DNA from: Chloroflexi bacterium UBA5189
GTDB taxonomy: Bacteria > Chloroflexota > Limnocylindria > Limnocylindrales > CSP1-4
Length of the DNA: 64,000 nt
Assembly (NCBI GenBank): GCA_002413045.1
Contig: DHWF01000026.1
Coordinates: forward strand, 62,001-126,000
Direction of reading: 5' to 3'
The notes beneath the pieces are model-generated. The model saw only the letters and a list, made by a program, of their open reading frames with translations, had not been told where the DNA came from and made no database searches. Below are positions 30,753 to 40,355 of this stretch, piece by piece. The position numbers were made by a program, and so were the translations under genes. The stretch's first letter is position 1. Each line of letters begins with the position of its first letter.

Positions 30753-32339
30753 TCAATGCACGCGGGTCTCCAGCCCAACCCAGAACGGCTCCCTGAGCTC
30801 GGCCTTGAGGATCTTGCCGGTCCCGCCTTTCGGCAAGGCATCTCGGAACTGGACGTCGCGAGGCACCTTGTGGGAGGCCAGGCGGGCCCGGCACCACGCG
30901 CGAAGCTCCTTGGCGGTCGCTGACGTGTCCGGTTTCAGCACGACGATCGCGACCGGCACCTCGCCTCGTTTGTCGTCGGGGGCTGCCACGACCGCGCTCT
31001 CGAGCACGGCTGGATGCGTGCCGAGGACCACCTCGATCTCCACCGAGGAGATGTTCTCGCCGGCGCTGATGATGATGTCCTTCGAGCGATCCTTGATCAG
31101 GATGTATCCGGCGGCGTCGATCGTGGCCATGTCGCCCGTGTGCAGCCAGCCATCCCGGATCGTCGAGGCCGTGGCCTCGGGCTCACGGTAGTAGCCGTCC
31201 ATCACGGTGTTGCCGCGCACGACGATCTCGCCGATCTGCTCGCCGTCGGGCCGGACATCCGCATCCTCCGCGTCGACGACCCGGATCTGCACCCCGGGGA
31301 TCGCCCAGCCGGTCATCGCCTGACGCTCGGTGCGGCGCTCGGCCGCTTCGGTGTCATTCAGGTGGGTCCGCGGCTGGGCGAGGGTGATGATCGGGGACGT
31401 CTCGGTCAGCCCATAGCCGACGATCGCCTGGACACCGAGCTCGCTCTCGAGCGCGCGCACGAGCCTCGGCGAGGCCGGCGAGCCACCGATGATCAGCTGG
31501 CTAAGGCTCGACAGGTCGAACCGGGCACGTTCGCGACTGTTGAGGACCGCGTTGAAGATCGTGGGCACCGCAAGGAGCCGGGTGACCCGGTGTCGTTCGA
31601 CGAGCGTCATCAGGGCGGTCGGGTCGAAGCGCCGCAGGATCACGTGCTGCCCGCCGATCATCGTCAGGAAGTGCGGGGTCCCCCAGCCGTTCACGTGGAA
31701 GAGCGGCACGACGTGGAGGACGACGTCGTCCTCGGTGAAGGCCAGGCCGATCTGTGCGGCGAGGCTGTGCAGGTACAGCTCGCGATGGGTCATCGCGACG
31801 CCCTTCGGCAAACCGGTCGTGCCGCTGGTGTAGAAGAGCTCGGCGAGCGAGGTCTCGTCGATGTCGGGATGGCGCGGTTCCGCTGATGCGGAGGCGAGGA
31901 GCGCCTCGTACTCGCGGTCAGCCAGGCCACCCGGCTCTCCCTCGAGGACGACGAAGGTCGGCCGAGTTGCGAGACGCGGCGCGAGCTCCGTGACGAGGTT
32001 CGCGAAGTCGCGGTGGTAGAAGACGACCTTCGACGCCGCGTGGTCGAGGATGTACGCGATCTCGTGCGGGGCGAGCCGGATGTTGATCGGGTTCAGGACG
32101 GCTCCCGCTTCGATGACGCCGTAGTACGCCTCGAGCAGGTGGTGGGTGTTGAAGGTGATGAACGACACCCGGTCGCCGGCCGTGACTCCCAGCTCGACCA
32201 GCGCATTCGCGAGCCGGTGCGTCCGGGTCGCGAAGGTCCGATACGTGAACGTCTCGTCGCCGTCGATGACACCGACCTTGTCGCCGAAGAACATCTCGGC
32301 GCGATCACGAAACTCGAGGACGGACAACGGCACGAACAT
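30753..32339 (-). CDS. AMP-forming acyl-CoA synthetase (fatty-acid-CoA ligase family)
   Basis: 528 residues, activates a carboxylic acid as acyl-AMP and then acyl-CoA. Signature motifs: YTSGTTGLPKGVAMTH (P-loop), YGLTETSP, GWLHTGDMATID, DRSKDIIISAGENIS (hinge) and the catalytic Lys in PKGGTGKILK near the C-terminus. Start is ATG 32339 with GCAGGAGG 6-7 nt upstream; a longer frame exists but is unsupported. It most resembles medium/long-chain synthetases, substrate not assignable. It diverges from the squalene-cyclase-like gene across 74 bp. Confidence 0.92.
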   Translation of the reverse strand: MFVPLSVLEFRDRAEMFFGDKVGVIDGDETFTYRTFATRTHRLANALVELGVTAGDRVSFITFNTHHLLEAYYGVIEAGAVLNPINIRLAPHEIAYILDHAASKVVFYHRDFANLVTELAPRLATRPTFVVLEGEPGGLADREYEALLASASAEPRHPDIDETSLAELFYTSGTTGLPKGVAMTHRELYLHSLAAQIGLAFTEDDVVLHVVPLFHVNGWGTPHFLTMIGGQHVILRRFDPTALMTLVERHRVTRLLAVPTIFNAVLNSRERARFDLSSLSQLIIGGSPASPRLVRALESELGVQAIVGYGLTETSPIITLAQPRTHLNDTEAAERRTERQAMTGWAIPGVQIRVVDAEDADVRPDGEQIGEIVVRGNTVMDGYYREPEATASTIRDGWLHTGDMATIDAAGYILIKDRSKDIIISAGENISSVEIEVVLGTHPAVLESAVVAAPDDKRGEVPVAIVVLKPDTSATAKELRAWCRARLASHKVPRDVQFRDALPKGGTGKILKAELREPFWVGLETRVH

Positions 32340-32413
32340 CGGCGGCCTCCTGCCCAGCGCGGTCCCGGTCCGGATAAGGGTAGCGTCGGACTGTGGTACC
32401 ACGATCTCACCTG

Positions 32414-33355
32414 ATGAACGCCCTCGACTGGCTGCTCGACGCCGACCCGGCGATTCGCTGGCAAGCGCTCCGCGACCTGACCGATGCGCCGGCCGACCAG
32501 GTCGCGGCCGAGCGCGCCCGCGTTGCCGTGGAGGGCTGGGGCGCCCAGCTGCTGGCAATGCGGCGCGACGACGGGCAGTGGGACATCGGCAAGGCGGACA
32601 CCGAGTGGATCACGCTGCTCGCCCTCGGCCTGCTCCGCGACATGGGCCTCGACCCGACCTGCGACGAGGCGCGCGCCGCGATTGACCTCGTCCGCCACGT
32701 GCCCTGGCACAACCCGTGGGCAGAGTGGGACGGGCAGCGCGTATTCGACGGTGAGGTCGAGCCGTGCATCAACGGGCGCATCGTGGCGATCGGGGCGTAC
32801 TTCGGGCTGGACGTCACCGCGGTCGTAAAGCGGCTGCTCGGCGAGCAGATGGCCGATGGCGGATGGAACTGCGAGCAGGAGAACGGCTCGACGCGTGGCT
32901 CGTTCCACACGACGATCAACGTCCTCGAGGGCCTGCTTCAGCACGAGCGCGCCGGCGGCGGCTCCGACAAGCTCACGACCGCCACGGCGCGTGGGCAGGT
33001 ATACCTCCTCGAGCGGGGGCTGCTGCGCCGGCTGTCGACCGGCGGTCTGATCGACCCTGAATTCAGCCGGTTCTCGTACCCGACCGGCTGGCACTACGAC
33101 GTGCTCCGCGGGCTGGACTACCTCCGCGACGCGGCCGTGCCACCGGACCCGCGCCTCGCCGAGGCGATCGAAGTGGTCAGGGCCAAGGAGGACGACGACG
33201 GCCGCTGGCCGCTCGAGAATCCACACGAGAGCGAGATGGTCAACGCCCGCGTTCGCGATCTCGGGTTCGACATGGACGAGGGCGAGGGCCGCCCGAGCCG
33301 CTGGAACACGCTGCGCGCCATGCGCGTGCTGGCGTGGTTCGAGCGCGGCGGGTAG
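32414..33355 (+). CDS. Squalene-cyclase/prenyltransferase-like alpha-toroid protein
   Basis: 313 residues. Repeats such as RRDDGQWDIG, MADGGWNCEQENGS, KEDDDGRWPLE are the QW-type repeats of the squalene cyclase/prenyltransferase-beta alpha6 toroid. SSFHTTI-like (SFHTTINVLEGLL) and WHYDVLRGLDYLR fit too. At about half the length of a true cyclase it lacks the second barrel and the DXDD motif, so polycyclisation is not expected. The N-terminus MNALDWLLDADPAIRWQ is duplicated as a stub at 11363. Three bases separate it from the following methyltransferase, suggesting an operon. Confidence 0.78.
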   Translation: MNALDWLLDADPAIRWQALRDLTDAPADQVAAERARVAVEGWGAQLLAMRRDDGQWDIGKADTEWITLLALGLLRDMGLDPTCDEARAAIDLVRHVPWHNPWAEWDGQRVFDGEVEPCINGRIVAIGAYFGLDVTAVVKRLLGEQMADGGWNCEQENGSTRGSFHTTINVLEGLLQHERAGGGSDKLTTATARGQVYLLERGLLRRLSTGGLIDPEFSRFSYPTGWHYDVLRGLDYLRDAAVPPDPRLAEAIEVVRAKEDDDGRWPLENPHESEMVNARVRDLGFDMDEGEGRPSRWNTLRAMRVLAWFERGG

Positions 33356-33358
33356 CGA

Positions 33359-33886
33359 TTGGACCACGCGGACCACGTCCGGCTGATCCGGGAGGGCGTC
33401 AGCGGCGGCGGCTCCACGTGGGCCGACCTCGGGTCGGGCGAGGGCGCGTTCACGCTGGCGCTCGCGGACCTGCTCGGCCCGGGCGGGTCGATCCACACCG
33501 TCGATCGTGATCGCGGCGCGCTCGAGGTGCAGCTCCGGCGCCTCGAAACCGCGTTCCCCGCCGTGCGAATCACCCCGATCGCCGCCGACTTCACCGCGCC
33601 CATCGAGCTGCCGTCACTCGACGGGATCTTGATGGCCAACTCGCTCCATTTCGTGCGCGACAAGGCGCCGGTGCTCGCGCTCGTCCTCGGGTACCTGCGG
33701 CCGGGCGGCCGCCTCGTCCTCGTCGAGTACGGCGCGGACCACGGCAACCCGTATGTCCCCTACCCACTCTCGTTCGTGACGTGGTCGAGCGTCGCCGTGG
33801 CAGCGGGCTTTCGCGACACCCGGCAGCTGGCGACCGTGCCAAGCCGGTTCCTCGGGTCGATCTATTCGGCGCTCAGCCTGCGGTAA
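33359..33886 (+). CDS. Class I SAM-dependent methyltransferase
   Basis: 175 residues. The SAM-binding motif WADLGSGEGAFTLAL is at about 21-35, VDRDRGALE follows strand 2, and LDGILMANSLHF and LRPGGRLVLVEY are motifs of strands 4 and 5. The start is TTG 33359, placed 3 bp after the previous stop; no ATG or GTG fits. It lacks a distinct substrate domain, so the target is unknown. Coupling with the toroid protein suggests a shared small-molecule pathway. Confidence 0.82.
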   Translation: MDHADHVRLIREGVSGGGSTWADLGSGEGAFTLALADLLGPGGSIHTVDRDRGALEVQLRRLETAFPAVRITPIAADFTAPIELPSLDGILMANSLHFVRDKAPVLALVLGYLRPGGRLVLVEYGADHGNPYVPYPLSFVTWSSVAVAAGFRDTRQLATVPSRFLGSIYSALSLR

Positions 33887-33906
33887 CGGCGGGTTCCCCG
33901 GAGCAG

Positions 33907-34413
33907 CTACGCCCCGAGGCCCTCCTCCTCGCCATACGCCCACAGGTCGAGGGCGTCGAGATCGATCGCATCGAGGCCGTTCGTCGACAAGGCGCCCGCG
34001 ATTTGCGCCCGATGCTCCGTCGCGTGATGGATTGCCTGGCCGAGGACGGTGGAACGGGCGCGCGGGATCTCGCCCGTGTTTGCGTAGGCCGCCGTGCCCT
34101 CGGGGAGCGCCGCCTGTGCGAGGAGCTGCGCGTCGTAGCCGGCGCACCGCTCTGCGAGCGCGGGGAGCGCCGCGGCAGTCGTCGGTGGCTGCGTCTGCGG
34201 CAGGCGGGGCCTGCCATCGAGTCGCGCGGCGTATCCGCCGGCAGCCGACACGAGGTGATTCATGATTCGGGCGACGGTCCATTCGTTCCGCGGCGACGCG
34301 AGAGCCAACACTGAATCCGGTAGCTGCGCGAGGGTCGTGATCAGCGTCGCGTTCGCCCACGCCATGTGCCGCAGCAATCGGTCCAGGGTGGGATCCGGGG
34401 TCGGGTCGCTCAT
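33907..34413 (-). CDS. DinB-family (DUF664/YfiT-like) protein
   Basis: 168 residues, four-helix bundle type. Metal-binding His candidates are in WTVARIMNHLVSA and IHHATEHRAQIAG, the arrangement seen in DinB/YfiT/mycothiol-dependent enzymes (H-x~80-H-x3-H). LDRLLRHMAWAN opens the first helix. Such proteins are often thiol-dependent transferases or metal-dependent hydrolases. It converges with the methyltransferase gene (20 bp apart). Confidence 0.85.
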   Translation of the reverse strand: MSDPTPDPTLDRLLRHMAWANATLITTLAQLPDSVLALASPRNEWTVARIMNHLVSAAGGYAARLDGRPRLPQTQPPTTAAALPALAERCAGYDAQLLAQAALPEGTAAYANTGEIPRARSTVLGQAIHHATEHRAQIAGALSTNGLDAIDLDALDLWAYGEEEGLGA

Positions 34414-34489
34414 CGCCTGATCGGGCCTCCGAGGTCATTGGTCAACCTCGGCACGGTACTACGCGAGCGCCGCGAAGCGATGTCCGAAG

Positions 34490-36472
34490 TCAGCCCTGGA
34501 CGAGCCGCAGGAACGTGTCGATGTCGATGCGCGGGTGTCCCGATGTCGCCCGGTTGACGATCTTGATCGAGTGCGCACCGTTCGTCGCCCAGTTGTAGGC
34601 GAAGACGATCTGGCGCGCGTGATAGGAGCTTGCGTACAGGCTGATCGTGCCCTTGTAGACGCCGTCGATGTAGACGGACGCGGAGCCGCGGCCCAAGCCC
34701 GTCGGCGCGACCCAGGCGATGCTGGACCCGGTGAAGGAGAGCTTCACCCAGGCCCCACTGCCATAGGCGTACTTCTCGCTCCCGCCGGATGCCGATGCAA
34801 CCGACGACGAGTGCCACGTCCCGCCGTACGTCACGCTCGAGCTCGACTGCTGGGTCAGCACCGCCGTGACGGTCGGACCGACCGTCCAGTCGCTCGTGTT
34901 CGCGGCGCCATCCGTCGCGCGCACCTGATAGGCGTACTTCGTGCCGATGGCGAGCGTCTGCGTCACCCAGGTCGTCGTCGGCGTCAGCAGACCGAAGCTC
35001 GTCCACGCTCCGCCGGCGGCGCTTCGCTGAAGCTCGTCCTGGATCACGCCGCTTGGATCCGTGGCGGTCCATGCCGTGCGGACCGGAGCGCCGGTCGTCC
35101 ACAGCGTCGAGCGGAAGTACAGCCTGGGCATGGGCGCGGAGACGGTCGGTGGCGCTGCGTCCGTCACCACGAGCGTCGCGGTGGTCGTGCGCGTCATCCC
35201 GTCCGCCGTGCCGGTGACGACGAGCGGGTAGCTGCCGGCGGCAGGGGCCGAGACACCGCCGGCCGCATTGATGCTGAGGGTCGCGGTCGACCCGGCGTTG
35301 GTCGCTGGATCGAGCGAGGCCTGGGCGCCGGACGGCAGCCCGGTGACCTGGAGGTCGATCGGGAGCGTGAAGAACGTCCGCTGGATGGGGATGGTGAACT
35401 GGGTGGCGGCGCCCTGTTCGACCGACTGCTGCGTCGGACTGGTCCCGACCTGGAAGTCCGCGCCGACCGTAACCGGCGTGAGGTCGAGGCCGTTGTATCG
35501 ATCGAGGTCAACGCAGCCGCTGATGCCGGGGACGGTGCCGCAGTCGTCGTACTGCCAGAACGTCCAGCCGTGCCCGCCCCAGTTGTTGGCCGGCACGGAC
35601 GGCGCGCTGACGAACCAGTGGGCGATCCACAGGACCGTGTAGCCCTCGTTCGCGAACATCGCCGTGTTGTTCAGCGCCGTATGCCAGAACGATGGGCTCG
35701 TGTAGATCATCGGGCGGACGCCGGTCTTCAGGTAGACCTCGTCGAGCCACGCGCCGACCCAGGCCTGGAGCGCCGTCGGGGACATGCTGCCGGCCCGTTC
35801 GAGGTCGAGGGCTGGAACGATCATGCCGGGCGCGAGCGCGAGCTGGCTGACGAACCAATCGGCCTCCTGGACGGGTTTTGTCGGGTTGCCGTCCGGGCGG
35901 GCGAAGTGGTAGCCCGTGACCTTGAGGCCTGCCGCGGTGGCGTTCGCCAGGTTCTTCGTCCAGCTCGGATCCGTATAGCCGATGCCCTCGGTGGCCTTGG
36001 CGATGACGAAGCTCTTCCCCGCCGCCGCGACCTGCGCGTAGTTGATGGTCCCCTGGTAATGGGAGACATCGACGCCCTCGAGCCAGGTCGGGGCAACGAC
36101 CTGGGCGTGGAAGAGGCCGCTCGCGGCATAGACGTGGCCGACGCCGTACAGGCTGCTTACGCTCGTGCCACCGACCGTCGTGACGGCAAGCCACGTGCTG
36201 CCCGAGACGCTCGTGCCGCAGACGGCCGACCACGGATCGCCGCTGACCGTCGCGTCGGCGACGACGACAGTGCCAGTCGGGATCAGCGCAACCACGGTCG
36301 CCGAAGTGGACGCCGTCGTCCGCAGATTGACGTCGCAGTTCGCGACATAGCCGCTGGAGCTTGCGGCGACGACCGGGGCGAAGGTCGAGATCGCGACGAG
36401 CGCGCCCAGCCACGCGACCGCGAGGCCGGCGATGGAGCGGCGGCGAGCACGCGTCTGGCGCGGCATCGGCAT
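34490..36472 (-). CDS. Secreted GH25 lysozyme-like muramidase with SH3 and Ig-like modules
   Basis: 660 residues. Signal peptide MPMPRQTRARRRSIAGL... ending near VVAASS; a bacterial SH3-like segment (CDVNLRTTAST); then a GH25 catalytic domain. The GH25 motifs are GVDVSHYQGTI, VIAKATEGIGYTDP, YHFARPDGNP, PALDLER (catalytic Asp/Glu), MIYTSPSFW and WTFWQYDD. Two to three beta-sandwich modules follow (TLPIDLQVTGLPSG, then a fibronectin-like region with YAYQVRATDGAANTSDW and a C-terminal carbohydrate-binding-like domain). Hydrolyses peptidoglycan outside the cell, probably for remodelling. It starts at ATG 36472 or two codons later. It diverges from the large secreted protein at 36683. Confidence 0.88.
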   Translation of the reverse strand: MPMPRQTRARRRSIAGLAVAWLGALVAISTFAPVVAASSSGYVANCDVNLRTTASTSATVVALIPTGTVVVADATVSGDPWSAVCGTSVSGSTWLAVTTVGGTSVSSLYGVGHVYAASGLFHAQVVAPTWLEGVDVSHYQGTINYAQVAAAGKSFVIAKATEGIGYTDPSWTKNLANATAAGLKVTGYHFARPDGNPTKPVQEADWFVSQLALAPGMIVPALDLERAGSMSPTALQAWVGAWLDEVYLKTGVRPMIYTSPSFWHTALNNTAMFANEGYTVLWIAHWFVSAPSVPANNWGGHGWTFWQYDDCGTVPGISGCVDLDRYNGLDLTPVTVGADFQVGTSPTQQSVEQGAATQFTIPIQRTFFTLPIDLQVTGLPSGAQASLDPATNAGSTATLSINAAGGVSAPAAGSYPLVVTGTADGMTRTTTATLVVTDAAPPTVSAPMPRLYFRSTLWTTGAPVRTAWTATDPSGVIQDELQRSAAGGAWTSFGLLTPTTTWVTQTLAIGTKYAYQVRATDGAANTSDWTVGPTVTAVLTQQSSSSVTYGGTWHSSSVASASGGSEKYAYGSGAWVKLSFTGSSIAWVAPTGLGRGSASVYIDGVYKGTISLYASSYHARQIVFAYNWATNGAHSIKIVNRATSGHPRIDIDTFLRLVQG

Positions 36473-36584
36473 CGTGTCTCGCAATCCGTGTGAGCTGGGT
36501 TGGGTGTCGGGTCGACCTGGCCGGATCCTAGGCGCGCTCGCGCTCGATTTCCGTAGGCCGTCTGTCCTACTCGACGCCCGACTG

Positions 36585-36604
36585 TTGGTGTCCGGAAGCA
36601 CCAA
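36585..36604. promoter_or_regulatory. Inverted repeat in the divergent promoter region
   Basis: TTGGTG (36585-36590) and CACCAA (36599-36604) flank an 8-bp spacer that itself holds TCCGGA. It lies between the divergent starts at 36472 and 36683, a plausible operator for a dimeric regulator controlling both secreted-protein genes. Confidence 0.35.
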
Positions 36605-36682
36605 AAACCTGTCGCACCCTTCCATGGTTGTGCGAGCATGTCGCTCGGCAATCGCCCAACCTGCCAGGGGGAGATCCACACG

Positions 36683-39370
36683 ATGACCACGACCCGGAGC
36701 CTGCCGCGCACCCTCCTCGCCATGTTCGCGGTGGCGGGCCTCCTCGCAGCCGCGATCCTCGCTGCGAATCAGGCCCCCAAGGGTCCCGAGCTCGCGGCCG
36801 GCGGCAATCACGCCCAGGTCTCCGCGGCGGATTCCGCGAATGGCCCCGTGGCGATGGGCAACGGCGTGTTCATGGGCGGCGCCCTCAAGCACGACACGTC
36901 GAAGGACCTCCGCTCGACGCCGGCCGACCCGGTTCGCGCGCTCGAGGCGGACGACGAAGGTGACCAGGACGGCGGCGACGCCGGCGCGACGCCGCATGGC
37001 ATCGACACGGTCGTCCAGGCGACGCTCGCCACCCCGGCGATGCCGGGCACCAGCAAGAACTTCGAGGGGATCGGCTTCCCCGGCGTCGCCTGCAACTGTG
37101 CGCCGCCCGACACGAACGGCGAAGTCGGCCTCACCCAGTACGTCCAGATCGTGAACGAGGGCTACCAGGTCTGGGACAAGAGCACGGGTGTGTCAGTGCT
37201 CGGCCCCGTGGGCATCTCCACGATCTGGAACGGCTTCGGCGGCGTCTGCCAGTCCAACGGTGAGGGCGATCCGGTGGTCCTGTACGACCAGCTCGCCAAC
37301 CGCTGGCTGGTCAGCCAGTTCGCGGGGACGAGCCAGCCCACCGACGAGTGCATCGCGATCTCGCAGACCAGCGACGCGACCGGCGCCTATTACCGATACG
37401 ACTTCAATCTCGGGTCGAACTTCTTCGACTACCCGCACCTGTCGGTCTGGCCGGATGGCTACTACATGAGCGACACCGTCTTCAACTCGAGCGGGACCCT
37501 GTTCCTCGGCGCGCAGCCGTTCGTCTTCGACCGCGCGCGCATGCTGCAGGGCCTCTCGGCCACGGTGCAGACGCGGGCTCCGCTCGGGGGCGCCAGCGAT
37601 GCGATGCTGCCCGCCGACGTCGAGGGCTCCACTCCGCCGCCGGTCGGCGCCCCGGAGACGTTCGTCGCCTTCCCGGGGACCGGCAGCTACACGACATTCC
37701 ACTACCACGTCGACTGGGTCACGCCGGGCAACACGACGTGGTCGACCTTCGCGACGCCCGCGGCGGCGCCGTTCACACAGCTCTGTACGTCCACCCGGAA
37801 CTGCGTCCCGCAGCTCGGCTCGTCGGCGAACCTCGATGGCCTCGCCGATCGCCCGATGTTCCGGCTCACCTACCGCAACTTCGGTGACCATGAGTCGGTG
37901 GTCGGCAACTTCACCGTGAGCTCCGGCGGCGTCGCCGGCATCCGCTGGTTCGAGCTTCGGAACGTCACCAGCGGCCCGGAGACGGTCTTCCAGCAGAGCA
38001 CGTACCAGCCGGATTCCACGTGGCGCTGGATGGGCAGCGCGGCGATGGACCACAACGGCGACATCGCCCTCGGGTTCAGCGCCTCGAGCAGCGCGATCAA
38101 CCCGCAGCTCCGCTACGCCGGGCGCCTCGCGACTGACCCGCTCAACTCGCTCGCCCAGGGCGAGGCGACGCTCTTCTCCGGCACCGGCAGCCAGACCGGC
38201 ACCAGCAACCGCTGGGGCGACTACTCGGACATGACCGTCGACCCGGTCGACGACTGCACCTTCTGGTTCACCTCCGAGTACTACACCGTGACGACCTCCT
38301 TCAGCTGGCATACGCGGATCGGCTCGTTCACGATGCCCGGCTGCGGCGGCTCTCCGACCACCGGCTCGATTGCGGGCCAGGTGACCGATTCGGTGTCGCA
38401 CACCGCGATCGCCGGTGCAACGGTGACCCTGTCGCCAGGCAGCTCGACCACCACGGACGGGTCAGGCAATTACTCGTTCTCGAACCTGACGCCGCAGGGC
38501 TACACGGTTACGGCGTCGGCCGCAGGTCACACGACCAGCGGGCCCGCAAGCGTCACCGTGACCGCCGGCAACACGACGACGCAGGACTTCGCCCTCGTCC
38601 CAACGACGGGTGGAATCTCAGGCCACGTTACCAACGCGTCGGGCGGCGCGCCGATCTCCGGGGCAACGGTCTCCATCCAGGGCGGCTCCTCGACCTCCAG
38701 CGACGCCACGGGCCTGTATACGTTCTCCGGTCTCGCGCCGGCGTCGTACACCCTGACCGCGTCGAAGACCGGGTTCGTCACGAGCGCCCCAACGAACGTC
38801 AGCGTGACCGGCGGCAACACGACGACCCAGGACTTCGCGCTCACGGCCATCGGGACCCAGGCCACCGGCTACTTCTGGGTCCTGTCGTCGGTCGCCGGGA
38901 GCGGCGGCGACGGCAACGGCTACGAGACCGCCCGAACGTCCCTCGTGGCCGCGCCCGACGGCGCGTTCGCATCCGACGTCAACAGCGGCTCCGGGTCGGG
39001 CTCGACCTGCACCAGCACCAACCGGGACTCGGAGGTGGCCTCGTACAACGTGCCGAGCGTGGGCACGACGATCGTCGGGATCCAGGTCCAGCTCGTCGCA
39101 AAGGCGAACTCGACCAAGAACGCGCCGAAGATCTGCGTCCAGCTGTCGTGGGACGGCGGGCTCACGTGGACCACCGGCAAGGCGACGGCGAACCTGACGA
39201 CGACCGGCGTGACCTACACCCTTGGGTCGGCCTCCGACACCTGGGGTCACGCCTGGACGGCCGTTCAGCTGTCGTCGTCGAGCTTCAAGGTCCGGGTCAT
39301 CGACCTCGCCAGCGTCAAGACCCGAACGTTCCTGCTCGACTCGATAGGGGTGAACGTCACCTATCAGTAG
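36683..39370 (+). CDS. Large secreted protein with carboxypeptidase-regulatory-like repeats
   Basis: 895 residues from ATG 36683, with GGGGGAG about 9 nt upstream. The signal peptide is MTTTRSLPRTLLAMFAV... to about residue 28. Residues ~80-560 form one beta-rich region (GFPGVACNCAPPDTNGEVG, DPVVLYDQLANRWLVSQF, FDYPHLSVWPDGYYMSDTV, WRWMGSAAMDHNGDIALGFS) typical of secreted actinobacterial/Chloroflexota surface proteins of unknown function. Two carboxypeptidase-regulatory-like domains follow: SIAGQVTDSVSHTAIAGATV and GISGHVTNASGGAPISGATV, each ending NTTTQDFAL. A C-terminal jelly-roll-like domain (VVGIQVQLVAKA-type) closes it. Probably an extracellular or surface protein; no catalytic residues identified. 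Confidence 0.8.
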   Translation: MTTTRSLPRTLLAMFAVAGLLAAAILAANQAPKGPELAAGGNHAQVSAADSANGPVAMGNGVFMGGALKHDTSKDLRSTPADPVRALEADDEGDQDGGDAGATPHGIDTVVQATLATPAMPGTSKNFEGIGFPGVACNCAPPDTNGEVGLTQYVQIVNEGYQVWDKSTGVSVLGPVGISTIWNGFGGVCQSNGEGDPVVLYDQLANRWLVSQFAGTSQPTDECIAISQTSDATGAYYRYDFNLGSNFFDYPHLSVWPDGYYMSDTVFNSSGTLFLGAQPFVFDRARMLQGLSATVQTRAPLGGASDAMLPADVEGSTPPPVGAPETFVAFPGTGSYTTFHYHVDWVTPGNTTWSTFATPAAAPFTQLCTSTRNCVPQLGSSANLDGLADRPMFRLTYRNFGDHESVVGNFTVSSGGVAGIRWFELRNVTSGPETVFQQSTYQPDSTWRWMGSAAMDHNGDIALGFSASSSAINPQLRYAGRLATDPLNSLAQGEATLFSGTGSQTGTSNRWGDYSDMTVDPVDDCTFWFTSEYYTVTTSFSWHTRIGSFTMPGCGGSPTTGSIAGQVTDSVSHTAIAGATVTLSPGSSTTTDGSGNYSFSNLTPQGYTVTASAAGHTTSGPASVTVTAGNTTTQDFALVPTTGGISGHVTNASGGAPISGATVSIQGGSSTSSDATGLYTFSGLAPASYTLTASKTGFVTSAPTNVSVTGGNTTTQDFALTAIGTQATGYFWVLSSVAGSGGDGNGYETARTSLVAAPDGAFASDVNSGSGSGSTCTSTNRDSEVASYNVPSVGTTIVGIQVQLVAKANSTKNAPKICVQLSWDGGLTWTTGKATANLTTTGVTYTLGSASDTWGHAWTAVQLSSSSFKVRVIDLASVKTRTFLLDSIGVNVTYQ

Positions 39371-39394
39371 GACCGGAGTCGCTCCTCGGCGGGG

Positions 39395-40339
39395 TCACGC
39401 GAGCAGGTAGCGCGGGACCTCGTTGATGAGCGGCTGGCCAGCCGCGAAGCGGCGGACCTGATCGCCGGCGAGCTCGAAGCAGCGGACCGTGGTGGATGGA
39501 GAATCGCCCGCCATGTGCGGCGTGATCAGCACGTTCGGCAGCGCCCAGAGCGGGCTTTCGCTCGGCAGCGGCTCCGGGTCAACGACGTCCAGCGCGGCGC
39601 GCAGCCGCCCCGCGGCCAGCTCGCGCGTGAGCGCCGCGGTATCGACCGTGCGGCCGCGACCCGCGTTGACGAGCAGGGCGCCGTCGCGCAGGAGGGCGAG
39701 CCGGCGCGCGTCGAGGACGCCCCGCGTCTCGCTGGTGAGCGGCAGCATCGAGACGAGGATGTCCGCCGTCGGGAGCAGCTCGTCGAGATCCGCCAGCGCC
39801 CGAACGCCGTCGCGCGCCGTGCGCCCGACTCCGGTGATCTGCACGCCAAACGGCCGGAGACGATCTGCGATGGCCGTCCCGATCGAGCCCATGCCCAGGA
39901 TGACGACCCGCCGCCCGATGAGCTCGTCTGGCTCGAAGAACGCCCACTCGGCCTTCGCCTGGGCGTCGCGCGCCCGGATATGCCCGCGCTGCATGGCCAG
40001 GATCGCGCCGATGACCCACTCCGCGAGCGGCGCGTCGTAGATCCCACGGGCATTGCAGACGGTGATGTGCTCCGGCACCTTGCCGACCATCCAGTCAACG
40101 CCGGCGCTCAGCGTCTGGATCACGCGGAGGCGCCCGGGCGGACCCGCGAGCAGCTCGAGCAGCGCAGGGCGAACCCGGAGCAGCGGCACGATCATCTCGA
40201 CCCTGGACAGGTCCGGCAACGGCGACGGCTCGTCGGCAACGAGGACCACGTCGACATTCGCGGGCAGCTCGCCCATATGGACGTGCTCCGGCATGTCCGG
40301 CAGGCAGACGACGATGCGCCTCAGTTGGGCTCCCGTCAT
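39395..40339 (-). CDS. D-isomer-specific 2-hydroxyacid dehydrogenase
   Basis: 314 residues. NAD-binding motif GMGSIGTAIADRL (G149-x-G151-x-x-G154) in VVILGMGSIG; catalytic Arg region LLVNAGRGRTVD; catalytic acid in DVVDPEPLP; catalytic His in LITPHMAGDS. The substrate domain begins RRIVVCLPDMPEHV. Most like the GhrA/GhrB-type hydroxypyruvate/glyoxylate reductases or related enzymes; substrate unassigned. Start ATG 40339; a longer open frame upstream is Pro/Arg-rich shadow sequence. Confidence 0.9.
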   Translation of the reverse strand: MTGAQLRRIVVCLPDMPEHVHMGELPANVDVVLVADEPSPLPDLSRVEMIVPLLRVRPALLELLAGPPGRLRVIQTLSAGVDWMVGKVPEHITVCNARGIYDAPLAEWVIGAILAMQRGHIRARDAQAKAEWAFFEPDELIGRRVVILGMGSIGTAIADRLRPFGVQITGVGRTARDGVRALADLDELLPTADILVSMLPLTSETRGVLDARRLALLRDGALLVNAGRGRTVDTAALTRELAAGRLRAALDVVDPEPLPSESPLWALPNVLITPHMAGDSPSTTVRCFELAGDQVRRFAAGQPLINEVPRYLLA

Positions 40340-40355
40340 TGGATCAGCGCGCGAC

